From NCBI GenBank assembly GCA_935421135.1, contig OW285188.1, positions 2,811,001-2,875,000 on the forward strand: 64,000 nt of DNA. The letters are read 5' to 3'. How positions within the stretch are numbered: the stretch's first letter is position 1; the number at the start of each line of letters is the position of its first letter. Shown here in pieces: positions 1-10,289 of the stretch. The notes under the pieces were generated by a model that searched no databases, had not been told where the DNA came from, and saw only the letters and a program-made list of their open reading frames with translations. The DNA is from Bugulina stolonifera (Eukaryota > Bryozoa > Gymnolaemata > Cheilostomatida > Bugulidae). The position numbers and the translations under genes are program-made.

Positions 1-138
1 GATGTCAACAAGTAAAAAAGGTTAGTGCTAAATGAGGTAGTTGGTAACAATTGTGGATTGCTAATAGTAGTATGAGGTAAAAGAATAACTTACACCCTAC
101 TATTTTGTATTTTTATAGGGGGGGAGAGCTCTTGTCAG

Positions 139-3100
139 GCCGAGCACACTTGTCAACTATGCGGTCTGGTTCTCAAAACAGCGTTTTCTCTAGACAGGCA
201 CACGAAGAGAATGCATGCACAGGCTCACCCACACAAGTGCCCGGTTTGTGGTGGATGTTTTGATGGGAGGAGAAAGCTAGGTCATCACATGAGACGATTT
301 CATAGCGAGGCCAAGGCGGAAAAAGATGAGGGGGATGCAGAGAAGTTTGATGATGTTTTCTGGTCCAAACCTCCAACAGCTGAAGAGGGGGATGAGATGG
401 GGGTGCTACTAGCCCGCTATTGGAGCTCGATCAGGTCCACAATACACTCTCGTCCTGTAGAAGACATTCTCAACGTTCGAGTGTGGAGAGGGGAATGTGA
501 AGATGAAGGAGATGAAGAGGTGTGGACTAAATTGAGAGCGATGTGGAAGAGAGTACCTTGTACTGTGAAGATTAACTGTAGCGCTGGAGTCATCCTCGAG
601 CATAAGACCAGTGGAGAGTTGCGCTACTTTCACTCATCAAGCAACAATGCCGCGTTCTTCCCCAAGCCAAGACTGATCAGAGCAGAGAATGAGATGAGAG
701 AGTTTTGCGAATCTGTGCAGGAGCTCGACTTGAGAGAGAGGTCAGCACAAAGGAGACCGAATACCGCTTGGGCTTTACGTCACATTGCGAATCTGACATT
801 CTACATCTATAAACTCCTAGAGATTGGCAAGGTGGGCGGTGTAGTGAGCAAACTCCCAGACTACATACTTAACAACCGACATGTGATAGCACTAGATGTA
901 GACTTTTGGGCCAGAGGAGGTGCCCGTCCCTACCCAGACAAATTGTGTTTCTTTAGATGTTTGGCCATGATGTATGACTGTAACTGCGACCCAAAGAAGG
1001 GATGTTGCTGTCATCGCCCCTCTCAGACCACAACACATCGCTTGTTTAAACAATACATGAGACAATCTAGATCTTCTTCCCCACCCTCATCAACTTTGTC
1101 AGACTTTCCCGGGGTGGGCGCGAGTGATCTGCTGGCCTTGGAAGATCATTTTGACATATCTATAATAGTCTTCTGCCTAACTGATGAGGGGGTAGCTCCG
1201 ATAGTTTGGTCATCTGGGGCACGAAACAAAGCCCGTAAACTCTTTGTCAACATGTACGAAAAACACTTCAGCTGGATAAAGAATGTTGATTCGTTTGCCA
1301 GATGTTTCACCTGCAAGTTGTGCGATGGCGCTTTCACACGTTTGTCCAGCCTACGGCGACATAAGTGCTCGCCAGAGGAAGCATCGGTGTTTGTTTTCCC
1401 TGGTGGAACGTTTGGACCCCCGCCAACCATATTCACAAAACTCAAGCGAGTGGCGGGAATAGAGGTGGTGAACCCCGACCTCTTATACTACCCCTACTAT
1501 ATCACCTATGATATTGAATGCTTCATGCCAAAAGACAACCTACAAACTAACACCTCCACAATGACTTTTAGTGCAAGACACGAGTTACTGAGCATATCTG
1601 TATGTTCTAACGTCCCGGGGTTTGAGCAGGCCAAGTGCTTTGTGAGGAGTGTCGACAGCAAGGATGGAACGAAGTGCATTCGTCAATTCGTCCACTACAT
1701 AGCAAAGATTGCTGACGTGGCAGGAGATTTGTTCGGAGAAAGATTCCGGGATGTACGCAAGCGACTCTCTACTTTCCTTGCGGATCGGGCGGATAGAGAA
1801 GAAGCCTTTGCTGACGAAAAGTTCTCTAACGTCTCGACTTACAGGGTGAAGTCCGGTCTCTCCGGATTAGAAAGAGAGTTAGAACAGCACATCTCCAGCG
1901 TTCCGGTGGTTGGTTTCAACTCACAAAAGTATGACCTAAATATACTAAAGGGACCTTTGCTTCGCTCTCTACAAGAGGAGGAGGGAGAAGATTTTGTCTT
2001 CATCGTTAAGCGTGTTAACAGTATGTCCTGCGTGGAGAGTAGACGTTTTAGGTTCCTTGACATATGCAACTTTATCGCACCGGGCTTCAACTACTCCAAA
2101 TACTTGAAGGCATTTGGCGTGTCAGAGAGTAAGGGATTCTTTCCTTACGACTGGGTAGATTCCCTGAGAAGGTTGGATTATTATGGACTCCCTCCCCGAG
2201 AGAGTTTTTTCAACTCGCTGACTCAGCAAGAATTGAGCGAGCAAGATTATCACCACTGTCAGGTCGTGTGGGAAAGAGAGAACATGGAAACGTTCAGGGA
2301 TTTTCTCATCTGGTACAACAACCTCGATGTGGCCCCATTCATCGAGGCCATTGCACGTCAGAGCTCTATCTATCGACAAAAGGGTATTGACATGTTGAAA
2401 TCCGCAATCTCGCTTCCAGGCTTGGCTATCAGATGGTTGTTTATGGAGGTGGAGGCCCGACCTTATGGCTACTCTCCTCCACAAGCCGCTCTTCCGCTGC
2501 ATAGGTTAATGTCTCTCCGAGACGAACTTTGCAACTCGCAACCCATATGTCTGTTCGATGAGGAGAGCAAAAGTCTGTACCATACTCTTCGCGATAACCT
2601 CGTGGGAGGGCCAAGCATTATCTTTCACAGACATCATGAAGTTGGAGTGACCTCTATTCGAGAGAAGATGTATGGCACATCCGCAAAACCCTGTAGGTCC
2701 ATTCTGGGAGTTGATGCCAACGCCCTCTACCTATACTGTATGATGGGGAATATGCCTACGGGTTATCCCAGGCGGAGGCTAGAGAGCCGAGGCTTTGCTC
2801 TAGAACCTATTAAAAAGTTCAGCAAAGTGGCGCATGGTTGGTTAGAGTTCCAATCGTGGAAGAGAGGAGAGGTCATCCTTCACCAACAGAATGGAGGAGA
2901 AATGAGGATAGGCTGTCACAACCTACCAGTGGATGGTTATAGCGAACAGAGTCGGACGGTGTACCAATTCCACGGTTGCTACTGGCATGGGCACGAGTGC
3001 GAGCTAGGAGGGAACGGAAAAGGTGTCAGAAACATGACGAATGAAGAGCTCCGGGTGGACACTGCAAGGAAAGAAGATTACATCAAGGCTCTAGGCTATA

Positions 3101-4664
3101 AGCTCATCACCACTCGGCAGTGTGAGTGGGAAGCGCGAGTTCGTTCGGATGTAGAAGTTAGGACATTTCTCGCCATCTTCTTTTCTTCTCTCTATCCGGA
3201 GAGGGGTTACGTCAACCTCGATAAGATAATCAATAACATTCGTAGTGGAGAGTACTATGGTTTAGTGGAGTGTGACATTTCCGTACCCGAAGAGCTAAAA
3301 GCGAAGTTCTCTGAGATGGCACCTATTTTCAAGAATATAAACGTGGGAAGAGAACACCTTAGCGAACACATGCGCGCTTTTGCCGAACAGAACGGATTCT
3401 TGAAGAGACCTCAGCGAATGCTCGTGGGGAGTCTTTTTGGCGAGCGAATCACACTACTCTCCGATCTGGCTAGATGGTATCTAGATCAAGGTTTGATAAT
3501 TACCAGGATCTATCAGTTTGTTCACTTTATCCCACGAGCCATCTACAAAGACTTTGGTTCTTCGGTCTCAGACGCAAGAAGAGGTGGGGATGTGAACCCC
3601 GACCTGGCCCTCTTGGCCAGCACCAGCAAGCTCGTTGGGAATTCAGCCTACGGAAAGACCATAACAAATAAAGAGAAACATAAGACTGTCAAGTATGTGG
3701 AGACAGTAGAGGAGGCGGCTGTCAAAGTGAGGAGTAGGCACTTTTCTAGTCTAAACGAAGTTGATGAAAACTACTTTGAGATAGAGCTTCACAAGAAAAA
3801 GGCAAGTGTTGACAATCTTTTTTTTTTATTTTGATTCTTGATTTGACGAAACTTTTTCTGAGTGGTAGGGTAAACTCTCTCTCTCTTTCTTTCTTTTAGA
3901 TTCGAATGGATGTTCCATCTGTCGTAGGATTCGTTATCCTCCAGAGAGCCAAGTTGAGAATGCTAGAATTCTACTACGACTTTATGGATAGGTAAGTAGC
4001 ACTAGACTATACAAAGATTTTATCAAATCCTTCTCTATTTATTCTTTGGTGTCAACCCCAACCCCCCCCTACAACCCGTCCGTTTTATTTTCACAGATTC
4101 GTCAGCAGAGAGGACTTTGAGTACGTAGAAATGGACACGGATAGCGCTTACATGGCTCTGAGTGCTCGTAGTATAGATGAGGTCATCCGAAAAGATAAAA
4201 AAGAAGAGTTCTACAGAGAATATGGTAGATGGTTTCCCAGACCCTTCTGCGATAGGCACAAGGAAGACTTTATCACGACCAAGGTGCTTGGCCAAGAGTG
4301 GGAGATGAGGGAATGTTGTGAGAAGGTGCAACGATACGAAACACGAACCCCCGGCCTGTTTAAGGAGGAGTTTCGGGGGGAGGGGGTCATCGCGCTCAAC
4401 TCAAAAACATACTTTTGCTGGTCCGCTGATGGTGATAGCAAGTATAGCAGCAAAGGACTAAACAAAAGAGGAAACGCCCTAACCAAAGAGAAGTTCCTCT
4501 CCGTGCTCAGGACAGGGGAGTCGGTGAGAGGGGACAATCGGGGTTTTATCAGAAGAGGAAACCAAACGTATAGCTACACCCAGCTAAAGACCGGACTCAC
4601 CTACTTCTATGGTAAGCGGAAGGTTGCAGAAGACGGGGTGAGTACGAGTCCTATAGAATGCTAG
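139..4664 (+). CDS. Zinc-finger protein-primed type B DNA polymerase of a Polinton/adintovirus-like element (spliced; 5' end uncertain)
   Basis: Three exons fit: 139-3801, 3900-3991 and 4097-4664. The frame is open upstream of the first in-frame ATG (211), and a complete C2H2 finger is encoded at about 151-216, so the true start probably lies in an earlier exon; an acceptor-like site ends at 138. A second C2H2 finger follows ATG 211, and a third, irregular one lies near residue 366 counted from that ATG. Exonuclease motifs YDIEC (about 434) and GFNSQKYD (about 568) are intact. Polymerase motif A reads DANALY (about 835), motif B KLVGNSAYGK (about 1140), and motif C DTDS lies in exon 3. The HGCYWHGHEC segment (about 921) is common in the metazoan copies of this family. 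Exon 1 ends in a GC donor (AAG|gcaagt); the other donor is gtaagt. No capsid, ATPase or integrase gene is in the window, so the element type is inferred. The C-terminal segment ends at a natural-looking stop. Confidence 0.85.
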
Positions 4665-4967
4665 TACTGATTTCTCGGAGATGAGACTACTTCATTCGAT
4701 AAATTGGAGAGTAAACGAACAGTGCATCATAACCCTTGTACATATACCCGTATAATTTTTTTCACATTCACTCTCTATTGTAAGGGGTCTCCGTCCTCAA
4801 AACGGAGGGTTTACCGGTTGTAGCCTTAAAACCGAGCAATAAAACACTAGCTAATACATTAAAAACCATTTACCTCTCCAAACCAAAGGGGTAGACGATA
4901 CTAGCGCAGCTTCCGCTCATACTCACCCCTTATCAGTTCACATTTCTTCTATTGTCTTCATTCGTAG
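4665..4967. other. Non-coding gap after the polymerase gene
   Basis: AT-rich sequence with no supported gene. A donor-like gtgagt at 4638 and an acceptor-like tag ending at 4967 could define one more intron, but the alternative tail it would add is short and unrecognised, so the stop at 4664 is preferred. Confidence 0.4.
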
Positions 4968-5099
4968 GTGGGGGGTGACATCGCACGCGCACGATGCGCT
5001 CTCTCCCTATCGGAGTTTGCTACCCGGGGGAAAGTGGACGCGGTGGTCAAAGAAATTGGTGGCGAGTCAACGACATCATCGTAGAGGCGGGTCTATTTG

Positions 5100-5102
<3 letters not shown>

Positions 5103-5149
<47 letters not shown>
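5103..5149 (+). repeat. (ATG)n trinucleotide microsatellite
   Basis: About 15 consecutive ATG/GAT triplets are directly visible at the front of the GC-rich block. The poly-Met open frame across it is an artefact of the repeat. Confidence 0.95.
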
Positions 5150-5579
5150 CGATGGCGATGAGAAGACAAGCGTCCATCTATCCCGTTTATCTATTTCTAT
5201 TTCTACCCCTCCGAGCGATGATGTCGTCGGCTAACCTCCTCGCGAAGTCTACGGTTTGAAGCGCGGAAGAGCCACCGCCTTCACTTTCTCTCGCCGCTCG
5301 TCACGGGGACGGGCGATTTCCCTAGGGGAGGGTCCGGGGAAAATGAGGGTTAAGACGCGAGTCTTTCATCGAAGGTCCGGGGGCGCTCGAACGGAGGAGC
5401 GCGCGAGTGCGGTGTCACCCCGACCAGTTCAGTCTCAACAGTCCCCGGCGAAGAAATCATCCGGAAACACCACCACCACCACTCGGTAAGTTTTTTATAG
5501 TAGTATAGTCAGCGTCGTAAACTCTGCACGGGCACTCCGCACGGGTGTAGCCTATCATTACTCTAACCCGTATTTTCCT

Positions 5580-6050
5580 TCGCTTCACCCTACTCCAGCC
5601 GACGGTCCGCCCGCGAGGGTCGCGACGGGTCGTTGGGGCGGGAGGGCGGGGGACGGGCGGGGGGAGGGCGGCGTGGGGCCACGGCTGGACTCGCGAACGA
5701 GAACCGCCGCGAGGCGGAGGGCGAGGCGGAGGGGTTTGGGGTGGGGAGGGGTGGGGAGGGGCGGGGACGGGTGGAGGGAGGACGGGTGGGGTTCGCGGGG
5801 CGGGGGGGCGCGCGCGTACGCGCGCGCCCCCTCGCCCGAGCCGTGGGACGGGGCGAGGGGTTTGCTCTTTAGACTGGGTTCCGCGGAACAGCCGATGAGG
5901 TTTTTGAAACCCCACCCGCGATGGGGGGGAGTAGGTTCTAGGGCTTTGCACATAGAGTGAGGTTTAGGGGAGAGGAGGGGCGAGAGGACGGGTGGGGTGG
6001 TCGTCCGCCCGGGGAGTTTTTGGATCTAGGGCTAATACGACGCGGAAAGG
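5580..6050. other. Extremely GC- and CpG-rich, G-skewed block
   Basis: This stretch is dominated by G-runs on the + strand (many GGG and GGGG tracts spaced by a few bases) and is rich in CpG, unlike the AT-rich DNA on both sides. Open frames on both strands are low-complexity Gly/Arg or Pro/Arg strings and are not convincing proteins. The block could be a CpG-island-like regulatory region, a terminal part of the adjacent polymerase-bearing element, or foreign sequence. G-quadruplex formation on the + strand is plausible. Confidence 0.7.
5804..5831. repeat. 28-nt perfect palindrome with alternating CG core
   Basis: Four to five G, then alternating CG, a central TA, then alternating CG and four to five C. 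Arms are 13 bp with the centre at 5817/5818. Alternating CG favours Z-DNA and the symmetry permits a cruciform. Confidence 0.9.
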
Positions 6051-6352
6051 GCCGGGTGTCTGTGTAGATCTGCACTGACTATACTACTTACATATAATAG
6101 TACATGTACCTGTATGTATGGCATTAATTGTACTTGGGTAACTAACAATATTTTATAGTATCAACAGCTATATCTGGCTATGGTCATTAATCATTGTGCC
6201 AACAAATGGAATCATAACTCATGGACACCTGCTAACTGAGTCAGATTTGGATATGGGAAAACTCCATGGAAATATTAAAAAGTCAAATAGAAAATAAGAA
6301 GTTTGCATATTATATCTTACTGCCTACACCTCATGTTTACTCTATATTTTAG

Positions 6353-8574
6353 TATATTATACACCACAAGTATAGAGTCAGCAGAGATACTGGGTTACGC
6401 ACACTCTATAGCTTTATTCAATGCCCTGCTGTGTATACTACAAGTACTGCACGTCATCTGGTTTGGTATTATAGCTAAGGCTGCATACAAAGCTGTTATA
6501 GTTGGAGAGGTAAGTCGCCTTATACCATATAGTACATATATATGCACATACATTGTACATGTGTATGTATGTACAGTATATATGCACACACATTGTACAT
6601 GTGTATGTACATTATACACATGATGCACATACTTACCTGATACATGATACATCATGTAATCCAGTACCAATGGAGTTAATTTGTGAAGAAGATGAGGGTT
6701 GTGACGTAACAGTATATTCAGGAACTTTTAAAGGGAAGTGTTTGGCCTATCTGGAGTTATCCACTCACCAGTTTAAAGGGAAATTGTAGTCTCAGTAAAG
6801 GCTAGGATCAGCATGCTCAGCCCCAGTCCTTATTTAGCCTGGATTCTAAGCCCACAAATTTGTCCCAGTCTTATGTAAAGTCATATCTAAGGCTATCATA
6901 TTTACTTGTATGTCCCAACCATCACTAACCCCTCCCCCCCCCCCACCCTTCTCTCTCTATAGATTCTTTTGATTATCAGGGTGATAACTGTACATTTGAC
7001 ACTCTGGTCATATATGAGTGCTTACCAGGTCATATGATGGCATGTGAGGTATCATTACTTTCCAGGAATATGGAAAATCCTACAAAAACTTTGAAAAGCA
7101 ATTATGACTTTTTACGGAATGAGAGTTAGTCATGATATGCACAAATTGTAAATAGTTTAGTTAACTCTGACTCAAGATGTGAACTTTATTGTCTTCATAC
7201 AAGGCCACAGCCATTAACCCTTTATCAAGCATGAGGAAAGGGTGATATTGTATAATTACACCAGAATCATTTGGCACACCCACTCATTAGGAGTTATGTA
7301 TCCTTTGTTTTGAACAGCTGAAATTACTATCTAACTGGAGCTTGTTCATTTATGACTAACTGCATTATATAATGGATGCTGGCTACTCGTGGGCAGTGTT
7401 TACATTATCATAGTTTGTTTCTCATGGCTGAGCATTTAGTCCCTTTTAATAAATTGAACATCCGATGTCATTTTATTGCTGTAGTTTGGGACAAGATTGA
7501 CTGATTTGATTGAAATTGATAATTTGTTCAGTTTAAAGTTTTACCTGTTAGCTCTACATTGCTGTATTTGTATTATAATATTTCACTCCACTCTGCTTCA
7601 AAAAGTGCAAGAGATTAATAAATTGAAAGCGTTTATTTGAAAACTTTACTCGTAGTTATTATTACTTGTGACCATTTAATAAAATGATATATAACTTCAG
7701 TAAACCTATGTTAATATCGGCATAATGATAAAGGGCTCATTACTGGCCAATTAGAAATATTCATCTTCCGACCAAAAATCTTTGAAATGTGAAAGCCACT
7801 TTAGATATGCATGTGAATAAGTCAATAGTTTATTAGGCTCAGCAGTATTGAGAAGCCATATCTACATTACATTGTAGAGTGTACATGCTTAGGTAGTGAA
7901 CGTAAACACTTGGCTATACACTATTGTAACACTTGACTATACACTGATGTAACACTTGACTATACACTAATGTAACACTTGACTATACACTAATGTAACA
8001 CTTGACTATTAATACACTAATGTAACACTTGACTATACACTAATGTAACACTTGGCTATACACTAATGTAACACTTGGCTATACACTAATGTAACACTTG
8101 GCTATACACTAATGTAACGCTTGACTATACACTAATGTAACGCTTCACTGTACACTAATGTAACACTTGACTGTACACTGATGTAACACTTGACTATGCA
8201 CTGATGTAACACTTGACTATACACTGATGTAACACTTGACTAGGCCTATACACTAATGTAACACTTGACTATACACTGATTTAACACTTGACTATACACT
8301 GATATAACACTTGACTGTACACTAATGTAACACTTGACTATACACTAATGTAACACTTCACTATACACTAATGTAACACCTGGCTATACACTAATGTAAC
8401 ACTTCACTATACACTGATGTAACACTTCACTATACACTAATGATATCCTACTTGCAGGTAGAGAGGGACATCAGAAGCTGTAGTGAAGAATCGAGTCTCT
8501 CAAACGATGAGAGTGACCACTCAGCCAATCACAGGCTCACCAATGGCAAGTCAAACGGGATCAAATCTAACTAA
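6353..8574 (+). CDS. CERS: Ceramide synthase, last two exons (5' exons outside or upstream)
   Basis: Ceramide synthases are ER membrane enzymes that N-acylate sphingoid bases to make dihydroceramide or ceramide. Exon 6353-6509 (acceptor ttttag, donor gtaagt) encodes the final TLC-domain transmembrane helix, with the pattern FNALLCILQVLHVIWF. The last exon, 8458-8574 (acceptor cttgcag), gives an acidic cytosolic tail that starts VERDIRSCSEES and ends at TAA 8572-8574. The aromatic/Leu-rich helix followed by a D-R-S and Ser/Glu-rich tail is characteristic of the family C-terminus, and the phase is 0 across the 1.95-kb intron. The catalytic HH motif must lie in exons not seen here. Because no earlier exon is recognisable from 1 to 6352, the polymerase element seems to occupy an upstream intron. 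Paralogue number cannot be assigned. Confidence 0.82.
6510..8457 (+). other. Last intron of the ceramide synthase gene
   Basis: A gtaagt...cttgcag intron with no gene inside. The last quarter is a 23-bp minisatellite, listed separately. Confidence 0.8.
7905..8445 (+). repeat. 23-bp minisatellite, about 23 copies
   Basis: The unit is close to aatgtaacacttgactatac plus act. Copies vary at a few positions (ttgact/ttggct/ttcact). The array ends about a dozen bases before the acceptor of the last ceramide synthase exon. Confidence 0.95.
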
Positions 8575-10289
8575 GACTAATGCTGCTTGTATATTTGACA
8601 CACTGCTGTAATGCTCAACTATCAACATGTGGAGTTATCCCCACAATATTACCTCAACAGGACCAACATTGCTTTTTCTCTCTTGTTGAATTGGGTTTAT
8701 AGACACATGAGCTACACTAGTTGTAAAGTAACCATCTTGTTCTATAAGCTTGTCTTTATCTGTATATCCTAGTTGTGTATGCCTTACAGTGTATAGTGTA
8801 GTAGTGAGTAGTCTATCACATTACACAGTGTATGCTCTAGTCTATTACCTCAACACCCACAAAGTTACTACACACATACAATTGTAATATATATACTGTA
8901 TACATGTATACATACATACATGTATACATACATACATACATACATACATACATACATACATGTACATGGTATGTCATAATATCTAGTAGATTTGTAGATC
9001 AGTTTAATAGTTGTATCCTTTCTTCATGTACTCTACTGTACCAGCTCAAGTAAACGTTAGACTTGTTATATTGTTATATACACATGTACACTATAGTGTA
9101 ATAGTTTGTATATGGCCTATTCCTGAGCATTGAGCTATCAGAAATCAATTTGAATATTTGTGTTCAAAGTCTGTACAGGCAACTGTCTGTCAGTCTGTAC
9201 AGGGTGCATGCAACTGTCTGTCAGTCTGTACAGGGTACATGCAACTGTCTGTCAGTCTGTACAGGGTGCATGCAACTGTCTGTCAGTTTGTACAGGGTGC
9301 ATGCAAGTGTCTGTCAGTCTGTACAGGGTGCATGCAACTGTCTGTCAGTCTGTACAGGGTACATACTTGTCAAAAGTGGTGGTTAATTAGAATATCCTTA
9401 TTTCTTACCTCCAATATCTCTATCAATATCAAATATTTTGTCTACGTTATAATATTGATATAATAATTCACAATAAGATTATTTTATTGGCTCAGTCCAT
9501 GTTTGCATCAGACTCTAGCTAGAACTAATCTAATTATAATTTTGTCTGATGTCAATGCTTTTATATTCATGTAATTGTACATTTTCATCTTGTGCTTGAA
9601 ATAATATAATATTACTGTAGTTTACAATTACTACATATTCAATTTCCCTGCCATTAACCATTATATATTATGTTAGATCTATTTGTAGTATATACATATC
9701 ATCAGCTATACATGTAATAATTATTAGAATTGACGTCTTGGCAGGTCGGTTATGCTAACCAAATTTTTCCTAAATAAACTATAATTATCTTAAATTCATA
9801 AATATGGAGTATTACTACAAGGTATCTACATGTACTGTCTACAACCATTTTATTATCTAATAATGGCATAGGAGTGAAACTGGACAGAAAAATAGGGCAG
9901 AGTGGCCCTTGGCTACATAACATACATGAATATAATAAAAGATACAAGATTTATGTACTTCTGTAGGATCCATATAATTGGTCAACATCTCAAGTGGAGA
10001 CAATCATAAGATGAAATGTCAGTATCTTACAACACACGTGTAGAAGAGATGCACAATTACGATACTGTAATACATAGAACTAGCTAGCTAGTCTATGTTG
10101 CTGTACATCACATTGGGAGATAATACACTATAAATATAAATTTCATATTCAGTGGAGTACTGTATGTATTCATGATAAAACCATTCATCCCACAGCACAT
10201 AGCAGCTGTACTCAGGCAGTAGTAGTGTAGTAATAGTGTATCTACACATGTATATTACAAAAGTGTGGGTCTCGCTGGGTGCATGTAGT
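8575..10289. other. Intergenic 3'-3' region between ceramide synthase and ORMDL
   Basis: Holds the two genes' 3' untranslated sequence, a (tacatacatg)n-type run at about 8880-8966 and a 31-bp minisatellite at 9168-9366. No further gene was recognised. Confidence 0.6.
9168..9366 (+). repeat. 31-bp tandem repeat, about 6 copies
   Basis: The unit contains gtctgtacagggtgcatg followed by caactgtctgtca. It is open in three frames because of its periodicity, so those open frames are not genes. Confidence 0.95.

Noticed and set aside
4968..5084. Possible fourth exon of the polymerase gene after an acceptor-like tag
   Set aside because: The existing stop at 4664 follows a family-like C-terminus (KRKVAEDGVST), and the added tail of about 40 residues is not recognisable.
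5457..5960. Several long overlapping open frames on both strands
   Set aside because: They are low-complexity Gly/Arg or Pro/Arg strings caused by the GC-rich composition.
7905..8445. CRISPR-like regular repeats
   Set aside because: Repeats are head-to-tail with no unique spacers, in an animal intron.
9150..9463. Three overlapping open frames
   Set aside because: They translate a 31-bp minisatellite; periodic repeats without stops give open frames in every phase.
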